From Salmonirosea aquatica (GTDB lineage Bacteria > Bacteroidota > Bacteroidia > Cytophagales > Spirosomataceae), in NCBI RefSeq assembly GCF_009296315.1, contig NZ_WHLY01000002.1, positions 620,001-684,000 on the forward strand: a stretch of 64,000 bases of DNA, in the 5' to 3' direction. The position numbers and the translations under genes are program-made. The notes beneath the pieces are model-generated. The model was not told the origin of the DNA. It was given only the letters and a program-made list of their open reading frames with translations, and ran no database searches. Positions 31,728 to 39,586 of this stretch are shown one piece after another; position 1 is the first letter of the stretch; each line of letters begins with the position of its first letter.

Positions 31728-32384
31728 ATGCAGGAATTTTTGACAATCAGGCATTTCAGTCAGGAAGCACAGTACATAGAATTACTGAATGTACTGCAAA
31801 CCCACGATATCCCCTACCTGACCGAAGAGTACCGGCAGCGCATCGACCCGATCAGCATGGTGACTCTGGCTCCCGAATTTATCGTTAAAGTGCAGGCCCA
31901 CCATTTTTCAAAGGTTTCCGAATTGATGAACGAGCTGGCCGCTCAGGCTGTCCTACACGCCAGTGATGAGCACTATCTGTTTGATTTCAAAGACGAAGAA
32001 CTTTTCGACATTCTGGCCAGCCCCGATGAGTGGTCGGCTTTCGACTATCAACTGGCCCGGCGGATTCTGGGCGAGCGGGGCATCGAAATTGATGCCAAGA
32101 TGCTGGACTTACTAAAAAAATCCCGCCTGCAGGAGTTGGCGCAACCCGAAGAGAAACAAACGAATAGCCTGTGGGTAGCCTACTTTTTTGCGATTTTGGG
32201 TGGAGTGGTCGGCATCTTCATGGGCTGGCATATGCTGACCGCCCGCAAAACTCTCCCCAATGGCCAACGCATCTACATGTACCAGGCCAGCGACCGTAGG
32301 CACGGTCGCTGGATTATGGCATTGGGCCTGGTTATGCTGGTGATTTGGCTTTTATCAAAGCCCCTGGGAGGTAGCCTCTTTTAA
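31728..32384 (+). CDS. Conserved membrane protein with DUF2007-like N-terminus
   Basis: A 218-residue protein. The first 70 residues (FSQEAQYIELLNVLQTHDIPYL and the following strand FIVKVQAHHFSKVSELM) resemble the small DUF2007 signal-sensor-like fold found in many Bacteroidota. A helical middle follows (about 75-140), then two C-terminal membrane segments, at about 147-168 and 193-210, separated by a basic loop (RKTLPNGQRIYMYQASDRRH). No enzymatic motif is visible. It is 86 bp downstream of the GH16 gene on the same strand but probably independent. The family guess is moderate; function unknown. Confidence 0.7.
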   Translation: MQEFLTIRHFSQEAQYIELLNVLQTHDIPYLTEEYRQRIDPISMVTLAPEFIVKVQAHHFSKVSELMNELAAQAVLHASDEHYLFDFKDEELFDILASPDEWSAFDYQLARRILGERGIEIDAKMLDLLKKSRLQELAQPEEKQTNSLWVAYFFAILGGVVGIFMGWHMLTARKTLPNGQRIYMYQASDRRHGRWIMALGLVMLVIWLLSKPLGGSLF

Positions 32385-32449
32385 ACACTCGTACTAATTG
32401 GTATAGGGACCACAACTTTTCTACCCGCGCAAGCATGTTCCAAAACGAA

Positions 32450-32478
32450 CAATGCAGACCGCCGAGGGGCCTGCATTG
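32450..32478. terminator. Candidate hairpin between convergent genes
   Basis: An 8-bp inverted repeat (CAATGCAG / CTGCATTG) encloses a GC-rich 13-base loop between the convergent DUF2007-like and H1-like genes. It has no clear T run, so terminator activity is uncertain. Confidence 0.4.
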
Positions 32479-32501
32479 CTTCAAAACCTATATCGCCTAT
32501 T

Positions 32502-33005
32502 CTAGGATTTTCCGTTGGTACTATCAGCCTCCGTGGTTTTAGACGCGGTTGTTTTGCGGGTAGCCGGCACGGCGGCCTTCCCGGTAGTGGTCGATGTAGC
32601 TGCCGCCGGTTTACGGGCACGGCTAGGACGGGACCGGGGGGCGGGAGTGGGTTTTGAAGGGGCCGGCGGTGCTGCCTGGCCGGTTACTGTCGAAACGGTA
32701 TCGCTCGCCGATTTGGCCTTTTTCGCGGCAGCCCGAGCGGCATTCTTGTCGGCTTTGGTGGCGTTTTTCTTAGTCTTATTTGCTACTTTCTTTTGTTTGT
32801 CTTCGGCTTTTTTCTGTACCTTTTTGGTTGCCTTTCCGGCTTTCTTCTCTTCCTTTTTCACAAGTTTGGCCACTTTCTTCGCAAGCTTCTCGGCCGTTTT
32901 CTCAACCGACTTTTTCAATTTTTTCGACTCGGTCGTTAGCGATTTCAGCTTTTCTTCCAGCGTCGAGGCAATTTCAGTCGTTAGTTTCTTGGTTTTTGAT
33001 TTCAT
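32502..33005 (-). CDS. Lysine/alanine-rich histone H1-like protein
   Basis: A 167-residue, very basic, low-complexity protein. The N-terminal half is a lysine-rich helix or coiled coil with repeated KKxxK patterns (about 1-95). The C-terminal half is rich in Ala, Pro, Ser, Thr and Arg (PRSRPSRARKPAAATS), like the tails of eukaryotic H1 and bacterial Hc1/AlgP proteins. Nucleoid binding is the likely role by analogy. No globular domain or signal peptide is visible. The bias toward AAG/AAA codons is expected from composition. It is transcribed toward the end of the DUF2007-like gene, with no obvious partner. Confidence 0.75.
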   Translation of the reverse strand: MKSKTKKLTTEIASTLEEKLKSLTTESKKLKKSVEKTAEKLAKKVAKLVKKEEKKAGKATKKVQKKAEDKQKKVANKTKKNATKADKNAARAAAKKAKSASDTVSTVTGQAAPPAPSKPTPAPRSRPSRARKPAAATSTTTGKAAVPATRKTTASKTTEADSTNGKS

Positions 33006-33112
33006 GATGATCGTTTTGGTAGAATGGGACTACTTCGCAAGGAAGCTTTGGGATGAAAAAATCTACAAATACCTACGTATTTTTCCGTAAGAACAAAAAT
33101 TTCGGGTTATTT

Positions 33113-33643
33113 TTATGTTAAGTTTTCCTCCACAAATTTCCACAGCACAATCCCGGCCGATACCGATACATTGAACGAATGCTTGGTGCCGAATTGCGGA
33201 ATTTCCACACACATATCGGTAACGGCCAGCAACTCTTCGCTCACTCCCTCTACTTCATTGCCAAACACAAAGGCGTACTTTGCGGCGTATTTTGGTCGGA
33301 ATTTATGTAAAGGTACGCTGTCCAGCGTCTGTTCTACCGCCACCAGAATATACCCCTCTTCGCGTAGATTTCGGACCAGCTCCAGGGTGTCATTCACTTT
33401 TTGCCAAGCCACCGCCCGCTCGGCCCCCAGAGCGCTTTTGGTAATTTCCCGGTGCGGAGGCGACGGCGTATAGCCACCCAGGTAGATGGTCTCGGCTCGA
33501 AAGGCGTCAGCGGTACGAAAAAATGAACCGACGTTGTTGAGGCTACGGATGTTCTCCAGCACAATGACAAAAGGAAACTTTTCGGCCTGCCTGAATTCGT
33601 CCACCGAAAGCCGGTTCATCTCTTCCATTGAACGTTTTTGCAT
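33113..33643 (-). CDS. SpoU/TrmH family RNA 2'-O-methyltransferase
   Basis: An S-adenosylmethionine-dependent methyltransferase of the trefoil-knot SPOUT class, acting on the 2'-OH of a tRNA or rRNA nucleotide. About 176 residues from the chosen start MQKRSMEEMNRL (33643); an upstream in-frame ATG at 33712 adds a non-conserved tail. The three family motifs are present: LENIRSLNNVGSFFRTADAF (motif 1, with Asn and Arg), FVFGNEVEGVS (motif 2) and IPQFGTKHSFNVSVSAGIVL (motif 3). It is close in length to TrmH-type enzymes of Bacteroidota; the exact RNA target cannot be read from sequence. Confidence 0.9.
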   Translation of the reverse strand: MQKRSMEEMNRLSVDEFRQAEKFPFVIVLENIRSLNNVGSFFRTADAFRAETIYLGGYTPSPPHREITKSALGAERAVAWQKVNDTLELVRNLREEGYILVAVEQTLDSVPLHKFRPKYAAKYAFVFGNEVEGVSEELLAVTDMCVEIPQFGTKHSFNVSVSAGIVLWKFVEENLT

Positions 33644-33805
33644 GGCAATGGGAGATAGGATCTTGGATTGATGCGTCAAACTCAGGTCAAACCTACGATT
33701 TAATCCACACACAAAAAAAACGGCAAATCTATTTTGAAGTCCCCGGAGGTTCCTGTCATGCAGATGATCAGCGAAGGTAGCCGGTATTCATTCATAAAAT
33801 ATCCG

Positions 33806-33813
33806 TATATTTG
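33806..33813 (+). promoter_or_regulatory. Candidate Bacteroidota -7 promoter element
   Basis: The octamer TATATTTG fits the Bacteroidota -7 consensus TAnnTTTG and lies 26 bases before the chosen ATG at 33840. No convincing -33 TTTG element was found at the expected distance, so this is only a candidate. Confidence 0.35.
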
Positions 33814-33839
33814 CCTTATATCCAATGCATTTTACAACC

Positions 33840-34535
33840 ATGAAAAAACTTCTGGCACTCTTCATTCCAATTGTTTTGGCCGGTGGCATAGTAAGTGCCC
33901 AGCCCAATGAAGCCATCCGGGTCAAATCAGGAGAAAAACTTCCTACCGCAGCGAATTACCTGTATCCCAAGTTTGTCTCGGGTGCAGTGCAGCTACGCAA
34001 TGGGCAAACCCACACGGTGCCACTCAACTACCATTTATTACTTCGGGAAATTCAATTCATCAATCCTACGGGCGATACGCTTTCACTGGCCAATGTCCAG
34101 ACCGTCCGGCAGATCAACATCAACAATGACGTATTTGCCTATGACCAAAACGGCACCGCTTTGCATGTCATGGCCGATTACGGAGGAGTAAAATTAGCTC
34201 TCCACCATTCCCTGCAAGTGGCCAATGTCGACAAAGAGGTAGCTTACGGGCAGTCGTCGAGCCTTTCGTCAGTCAATTCGTACAGTTCGTATCCAACGGG
34301 TAGTGGTGCCATTGCCAAGCTGGAAATGAAAGGCGATGTCGTATTCTCCCGCCGCGATTTACTGTACCTTATCAACCAGAACGGCCTTTCGCTGGCTCCC
34401 TCCCGAAAAACGGTGCTTAAGCTATACCCAAGGCATAAAGCTGCCATCAACGACTACCTTCAGGAGCATACCGTACGCTACAATGAAGCTGAAGACTTAC
34501 AAAAACTGCTGGAATTCTGCGCGGGACTGGACTGA
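33840..34535 (+). CDS. Exported hypothetical protein
   Basis: A 231-residue secreted or periplasmic protein that I do not recognise. A classical signal peptide starts at MKKLLALFIPIVLAGG and is probably cleaved after IVSAQ; this favours the ATG at 33840 over the one at 33825. The mature part looks beta-rich in the middle (LREIQFINPTGDTLSLANVQTV, with a DxxxF motif repeated), followed by a helical C-terminus (RHKAAINDYLQEH, EAEDLQKLLEFCAGL). The layout resembles other Bacteroidota exported proteins of unknown function. It is divergent from the methyltransferase and convergent with the gliding-type gene. Confidence 0.75.
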   Translation: MKKLLALFIPIVLAGGIVSAQPNEAIRVKSGEKLPTAANYLYPKFVSGAVQLRNGQTHTVPLNYHLLLREIQFINPTGDTLSLANVQTVRQININNDVFAYDQNGTALHVMADYGGVKLALHHSLQVANVDKEVAYGQSSSLSSVNSYSSYPTGSGAIAKLEMKGDVVFSRRDLLYLINQNGLSLAPSRKTVLKLYPRHKAAINDYLQEHTVRYNEAEDLQKLLEFCAGLD

Positions 34536-34562
34536 ACATTATTTCTTGAAATAAGAAATACG

Positions 34563-35978
34563 TTATCGAATTAATAAAAGTACCCCCCGTTTTGTAAGGT
34601 ACCTGCCGCTCACATCCCGGAATCGCACCGCGTAGGCATAGCTACCCCCCGGAGCTTTTTGTTCCAAGTAAGTACCATCCCACGCAGAACCGGGATCTTT
34701 CGTACTGAAGACCACCGTTCCCCAAGCATTGAAAACCGACAGCTCAAAATCCGAGCTAACCACGCCCTGCACCAGGAATACATCATTGATGCCGTCCCCA
34801 TTGGGTGAAAACGCATCGGGCATATAAAAAGGCGGCCGGGCCACGCACTGATCCAGGGGTACCGTCAGACATTCTTTTAAAGAATAAAATGTAAAACCGT
34901 CGTGTTTGGTAATCAGTTGATAGCACACCGCATTCCCACACACAAACTCCCGGTCTACTAGCGAAGCCTCGCTGCCCAGCGCCGAAATATCCTTCCAAGG
35001 TACCCCATCCTTTTGGATCGAAGCCGTACTGCCGGGCGGCTGATCGGGAATTTTCCAGGACAATGTATTGGCATCCGGCTTACCCGAGGCTTCAAAATCA
35101 GCCGCGCAGACGGGCCGGGAACGCAGGGGGGCCAGACACGAATCGGCCGGTTGTAGTTGAAAACAGATTTTGTCAGGACGTTCAAGATCAGTCCTTACCT
35201 TTTCCTGCTTTTCGCCAAGGATGATGCCCGTTTTTTCGAAAGCTCCCTGTGTATTCCCTTTCAGCAGAATCAGATCCGTGGGTAGCGAATTCTCCACTTT
35301 CAGTTCCAATTTCGTCGGGTCCAACATCCGGGCCTCAGTGATCGCAGGCGGATTGAGGGTTTTGGGCGACACAAACGTAATGCGCGTAACAGCTCCCCGG
35401 CACTGGCCTGGGGTATGTACCCCCCGTACCCGAATGGTATACGTTTGGGGAGCGGCGTAGGTATAGTTTATTTTTTTTCCATACCCAGGGTACCCCTTGA
35501 TTTCGGTATCCCCCCAGTCGACCTGGTAGGTAGGATAGTCAGTAGGTTGCCTGGCATCGAATACCAGTTGGACGCCCCCGTTCGCACACGGAATGGCGCG
35601 AACCTCGGGAGCCAGGGTATCCATTACCTCCACAGTTCGGCAGGTAACCCATTGGCGGCTATCTTTTTCTGCATACTGCACAATGGTGTAGGTACCAGGC
35701 TTGGGGTAGACGTGGACACTATCCGGCGTCAGGCTCTGTGGGGCAATAGGGCCACCCCGGTAATCGAAAAGGGTGCGGATATGAGTCACATCAGGCAAGT
35801 CGGAGTGGATTTCCACAGAAAGCGGCAGGCAACCACTGAGCGTAAGAGTAGCTTCCCCGGTCTCGTAGGCACTCAGGCCAGGCAGCGATGCCGGGCACTG
35901 CCCCTGGGCGTCCCTGTCCCACAGGCACAAAAAAAGTACCCAACCTACCAAAGAATATACGGAAACCCGACTTTTCAT
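34563..35978 (-). CDS. PKD-containing surface protein with gliding-motility type C-terminal domain (T9SS type B)
   Basis: A secreted protein of about 471 residues. The start at 35978 (MKSRVSVYSLVGWVLF) gives a normal signal peptide; the ATG at 36020 precedes it. The middle carries PKD/Ig-like beta domains (YPKPGTYTIVQYAEKD, YAAPQTYTIRVRGVHTP). The last 90 residues are the CHU_C or gliding-motility-associated C-terminal domain: MPDAFSPNGDGINDVFLVQG, FNAWGTVVFST, then WDGTYL and a final RGVLLLIR. That domain marks cargo of the type IX secretion system, type B. It may be anchored or released at the surface. Function beyond export is unknown. Confidence 0.9.
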   Translation of the reverse strand: MKSRVSVYSLVGWVLFLCLWDRDAQGQCPASLPGLSAYETGEATLTLSGCLPLSVEIHSDLPDVTHIRTLFDYRGGPIAPQSLTPDSVHVYPKPGTYTIVQYAEKDSRQWVTCRTVEVMDTLAPEVRAIPCANGGVQLVFDARQPTDYPTYQVDWGDTEIKGYPGYGKKINYTYAAPQTYTIRVRGVHTPGQCRGAVTRITFVSPKTLNPPAITEARMLDPTKLELKVENSLPTDLILLKGNTQGAFEKTGIILGEKQEKVRTDLERPDKICFQLQPADSCLAPLRSRPVCAADFEASGKPDANTLSWKIPDQPPGSTASIQKDGVPWKDISALGSEASLVDREFVCGNAVCYQLITKHDGFTFYSLKECLTVPLDQCVARPPFYMPDAFSPNGDGINDVFLVQGVVSSDFELSVFNAWGTVVFSTKDPGSAWDGTYLEQKAPGGSYAYAVRFRDVSGRYLTKRGVLLLIR

Positions 35979-36222
35979 ACAATGGTCCTGCGGATTCTGT
36001 GCAGGATGGTGGTTTAACAAAGTTCAGCGCTTAGTGTTCATTCTGATTCATCCTGTGGATGTTGCTTTTTTTCGATTTAGCGACAAAAGAATCCGTTATT
36101 TATTAAAAAAAATTTAAAAATAGTAGCATATTTGAGTCGTATGACCGTATTATTAACTAACCGGCTCAGTTCTACCTTCTGATTCGTTTAACTTATTCAT
36201 TCATTTCCAAAAACCTTGTCCA
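35979..36222. other. 245-bp divergent intergenic region
   Basis: Lies between the gliding-type gene and the Tat-exported Gfo/Idh gene. It contains an AT-rich block (36090-36140, long A and T runs) that probably holds promoters for both. No hairpin or consensus element was fixed. Confidence 0.45.
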
Positions 36223-37506
36223 ATGAGTACTTCACGCAGAGATATCCTGAAACTAGCGGGTGTGGCCCTGACGGGCAGCACGTTTCCGTCTATCATTGTA
36301 CCCAACCGTGCCTTTGCGGGTGTCAACAGCGAAACCCTAAAGGTAGGCTTGATCGGCTGTGGAGGCCGGGGCTCCGGCGCCGCCAAGCAAGCCCTGAATG
36401 CCGATCCCAATGTAGTACTGCACGCCATGGGTGATATTTTCCGCGATCGCCTCGATATGTCTCTGGACGCCCTCACCAAAGCCGTAGGAGATAAGGTAAA
36501 AGTAGACGAGGGCCATAAATTCATTGGCTTCGACGCCTTCCAGAAGGTAATCGACTCGGGTGTGGATGTGGTCATCCTGACAACGCCGCCCCATTTCCGG
36601 CCCGAGCATCTGACCGCCGCCGTGAATGCGGGCAAGCACGTGTTCTGCGAGAAACCCGTCGCGGTGGATACCCCCGGTCTGAAAAAAGTACTCGAAGCCG
36701 CCAAAATGGCCAAGCAAAAAAACCTTTCGCTGGTCTCGGGCCTGTGCTGGCGTTTTCATGAGCCCAAGCGGGCTACGTTTGGCAAAATTAACGAAGGCGC
36801 TATCGGTGATGTGATGGCGATTTACAATACTTACAATACCGAAAACCTGTGGTCATTCCCGCGTCAGCCGGGCTGGACCGATATGGAGTACGTACTCCGT
36901 AACTGGACGTACTACACCTGGCTGGCCGGCGACCATATTGTAGAGCAGGCCGTGCACAGCATCGACATGATGTCGTGGGCGCTGGGCGATGTACTGCCCA
37001 TCAGTGCCGTCGGTACGGGCGGGCGGCAGGTACGCGTCGACCCGCTGTTTGGTAACATCTTCGATCACTTCGCGATTACATATGAGTACCCCAACGGCGT
37101 GAAAGGCTTTCACATGTCGCGCCAGCAGATCAACACCGAACGTAGCTACGCGGTGGAAAGCTTTGGTACCAAGGGCAAAGCCATGGTCGATTGCTCGCGC
37201 AATGTACACGAAATTGAGGGAGCCAACCCCTGGAAATACAGCGGCAAGGCCAACGACATGTACCAGACCGAGCACGACGAGCTTTTCGCTTCCATCCGCA
37301 ACAGCAAGCCCATCAACAACGGTGAGTGGATGTCGCAAAGTACCATGCTGGCCATCATGGGCCGTATGGCGGCTTATACCGGCAAAAAAATCACTTGGGA
37401 AGATGCCATGAACTCGACGGAGGATCTGGCTGGCGAAGTGAATAGTTTCAGCATGACTCCTCCCGAAGTAGTCGTGGCCAAGCCAGGTATCACGCCCTTC
37501 AGCTGA
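36223..37506 (+). CDS. Tat-exported Gfo/Idh/MocA family oxidoreductase
   Basis: A sugar or cyclitol dehydrogenase of 427 residues bearing a twin-arginine signal (SRRDILKLAGVALTG) and a likely cleavage after RAFA. The Rossmann motif is VGLIGCGGRGSGAAKQAL, and the catalytic-lysine motif is VFCEKPVAVD. The second domain includes HIVEQAVHSIDMMSWALGD, where a histidine and aspartate are conserved among exported members. Because the Tat system moves folded proteins, the cofactor is probably bound before export. It starts a plus-strand series with two TIM-barrel sugar isomerases, the second also with an export signal. A role in oxidising or epimerising sugars in the periplasm is inferred. Confidence 0.9.
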   Translation: MSTSRRDILKLAGVALTGSTFPSIIVPNRAFAGVNSETLKVGLIGCGGRGSGAAKQALNADPNVVLHAMGDIFRDRLDMSLDALTKAVGDKVKVDEGHKFIGFDAFQKVIDSGVDVVILTTPPHFRPEHLTAAVNAGKHVFCEKPVAVDTPGLKKVLEAAKMAKQKNLSLVSGLCWRFHEPKRATFGKINEGAIGDVMAIYNTYNTENLWSFPRQPGWTDMEYVLRNWTYYTWLAGDHIVEQAVHSIDMMSWALGDVLPISAVGTGGRQVRVDPLFGNIFDHFAITYEYPNGVKGFHMSRQQINTERSYAVESFGTKGKAMVDCSRNVHEIEGANPWKYSGKANDMYQTEHDELFASIRNSKPINNGEWMSQSTMLAIMGRMAAYTGKKITWEDAMNSTEDLAGEVNSFSMTPPEVVVAKPGITPFS

Positions 37507-37586
37507 TTTGAATGACTGCACTTCAGTCGGATTTTTTATACATTCAATAAGGCTAGCAACCCTAGGCCAGTAGCCAACAGCTTTCT

Positions 37587-38489
37587 ATGGAAAGAAGAGA
37601 TTTTTTGAAAAATAGCGCATTAGCCGCCTCAGCCATTACACTGGGTGTTACGGCTGGTGCCAATGCTACCAGGGTACCTCCTGCCCGACCCATGATCAAG
37701 AAAAGCCTGAAATGGGGCATGGTCAAGGGCGACATGTCCATCATGGACAAGTTCAAAATGTTGAAGGAGATTGGTTACGACGGAGTTGAACTCGACTCGC
37801 CCCATACCCTTGACCACAAGGAGATTCTGGCCGCCCGTGACAAAACCGGATTGGAACTGCCCGGCATGGTCAACTCGGTACACTGGAAATCTCCCTTGTC
37901 AGATCCTGACCCCAAAACCCGCGCCATCTGCGTGGAATCCATGAAAACCGCGCTGAACGACTGCAAGATGTACGGGGGTACCACGGTACTTCTGGTACCA
38001 GGAGTGGTCAATCCGGGCATCAGCTACAAGGATGCCTACGAACGTTCGCAAGCCGAGATTCGGAAAATAATTCCGACGGCCGAGAAAACGGGGGTTAAAA
38101 TTGCGCTCGAAAACGTCTGGAACAACTTCCTGCTCAGCCCGCTGGAAGCCGCCCGCTATGTGGATGAAATCAACCACCCACTGGTAGGCTGGTATTTCGA
38201 CGTGGGAAACATCGTACGCTATGGCTGGCCCGAACACTGGATCGAGGTGCTGGGGCCACGTATTATGAAGCTGGACATTAAGGGGTACAGCCGCAAAAAA
38301 CAGGCGGACGAAGGTATCTGGAAAGGTTTCAATGTGGAGATCATGGAAGATGACTGCAACTGGCCGGAAGTCAATAAAGCACTTGCCAAGATCGGCTACT
38401 CGGGTTGGGCTTCCGCCGAAGTAAGTGGCGGGGACCGTGCCCGGCTGGCCGATGTCAGCGAACGCATGGATCGGGTATTTGCGGCGTAA
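37587..38489 (+). CDS. Exported sugar phosphate isomerase/epimerase-like TIM-barrel protein
   Basis: A xylose-isomerase-like TIM-barrel protein of 300 residues with a Tat-type N-terminus (ERRDFLKNSALAASA). Metal-ligand motifs of the AP endonuclease 2 superfamily are seen: GYDGVELDSPHTL, VKIALENVWNNF, GWYFDVGNIVRYGWPEHW, KLDIKGYS and GWASAEVSGG, giving the expected Glu, Asp, His and Glu ligands. It is 80 bp downstream of the exported Gfo/Idh gene and ends before a strong terminator, so the two likely form one unit. It may isomerise the keto-sugar made by its neighbour; this is inference. Confidence 0.87.
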   Translation: MERRDFLKNSALAASAITLGVTAGANATRVPPARPMIKKSLKWGMVKGDMSIMDKFKMLKEIGYDGVELDSPHTLDHKEILAARDKTGLELPGMVNSVHWKSPLSDPDPKTRAICVESMKTALNDCKMYGGTTVLLVPGVVNPGISYKDAYERSQAEIRKIIPTAEKTGVKIALENVWNNFLLSPLEAARYVDEINHPLVGWYFDVGNIVRYGWPEHWIEVLGPRIMKLDIKGYSRKKQADEGIWKGFNVEIMEDDCNWPEVNKALAKIGYSGWASAEVSGGDRARLADVSERMDRVFAA

Positions 38490-38514
38490 TTTTGTCTATT
38501 CTTTCCCTTAATTC

Positions 38515-38552
38515 AACGCTGACAGCCTTTTGAAGGCTGTCAGCGTTTTTTT
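38515..38552 (+). terminator. Intrinsic terminator after the TIM-barrel gene
   Basis: A 15-bp perfect stem (AACGCTGACAGCCTT and its complement, 3-base loop) followed by a run of seven T. It ends the transcript of the Gfo/Idh and isomerase genes. Confidence 0.9.
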
Positions 38553-38663
38553 GTGCGGGTAGACAAGAAGGAATTTATTCTTTGTGATGCTGTAAGGTAC
38601 CCTTGACCAATTTGACGTCCTTTTTCTAGCCCTTTATTGCAACCAGACTAAAACCCTTATCCG

Positions 38664-39542
38664 ATGAAACACAGTACCCGCAAGGAATTCCTTCAAGACC
38701 TATCCCTGTTAGCAGCCGCTTCGCTCATCCCCGGCCTTTCTTTCGCCGAAACTGATCTAGTGAAAAAATCAAAAATGAAGCTGGGCCTGGTCACCTACCT
38801 TTGGGCTAAGGATTGGGATGTACCTACCATTATCGAGAACTGCACCAAAACGGGCATCAATGGGGTGGAATTACGCGTGGAACATGCTCACAAAGTGATG
38901 CCTGATATTTCAGCAGCCCGCCGCATGGAGGTTAAGAAAATGTTTGCCGATAGCCCCGTTCAAATTGTGGGCATGGGTACCAACGAGCAGTACGATTCGC
39001 CCAATCCGGCCAAGCTGAAAGCGAACATGGATCGTACCAAGGAATTCATCAAACTCAGCGCCGACATCGGCGGCACGGGTGTGAAGGTGAAGCCCAACCA
39101 GTTTCATAAAGATGTACCCCACGAAAAAACCCTGGAACAAATCGGCCGTTCGCTGAGCGAGCTAGGCCAGTACGCCGCCGACTTTGGCCAGAAAATCCGC
39201 CTGGAAGTCCACGGCAATGGTACCCAGGAACTACCTAACATCAAGACGATCATGGACAATTGTCCCAGTCGTAACGCCGCTGTCTGCTGGAACTGTAATC
39301 CCGAAGACCTCATCGGGCAAGGGCTCGAATACAACTTCAACCTCGTGAAAGACCGTTTTGGCGATACGGTTCACGTGCGCGAATTGGATTCTTCCGACTA
39401 CCCCTACCAGAAATTGATGAATCTATTCAAGGATATTAATTACAAAGGCTGGATCCTGCTCGAATGTCGCACCGATCCCAAGGACAAAGTAGCGGCGTTG
39501 ATGGATCAGAAAAAGATTTTTGAGGGAATGGTGAAGGGGTAG
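38664..39542 (+). CDS. Second exported TIM-barrel sugar isomerase/epimerase-like protein
   Basis: A 292-residue protein of the same xylose-isomerase-like superfamily as the preceding gene but clearly distinct in sequence. It has a signal-like N-terminus (RKEFLQDLSLLAAASLI, cleavage near SFAE) with a weak Tat character (one arginine in the motif). Motifs include GINGVELRVEHAH, GGTGVKVKPNQFHKD, KIRLEVHGNG, NAAVCWNCNPEDL and YKGWILLECRTD. The glutamate and histidine ligands are placed as in the family. It is separated from its neighbour by a terminator, so it is a separate transcript. Confidence 0.85.
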   Translation: MKHSTRKEFLQDLSLLAAASLIPGLSFAETDLVKKSKMKLGLVTYLWAKDWDVPTIIENCTKTGINGVELRVEHAHKVMPDISAARRMEVKKMFADSPVQIVGMGTNEQYDSPNPAKLKANMDRTKEFIKLSADIGGTGVKVKPNQFHKDVPHEKTLEQIGRSLSELGQYAADFGQKIRLEVHGNGTQELPNIKTIMDNCPSRNAAVCWNCNPEDLIGQGLEYNFNLVKDRFGDTVHVRELDSSDYPYQKLMNLFKDINYKGWILLECRTDPKDKVAALMDQKKIFEGMVKG

Positions 39543-39586
39543 ATGTGGTTGTGGTAGGTCCGCCGGAAGCCCGTACCACTTCTACA

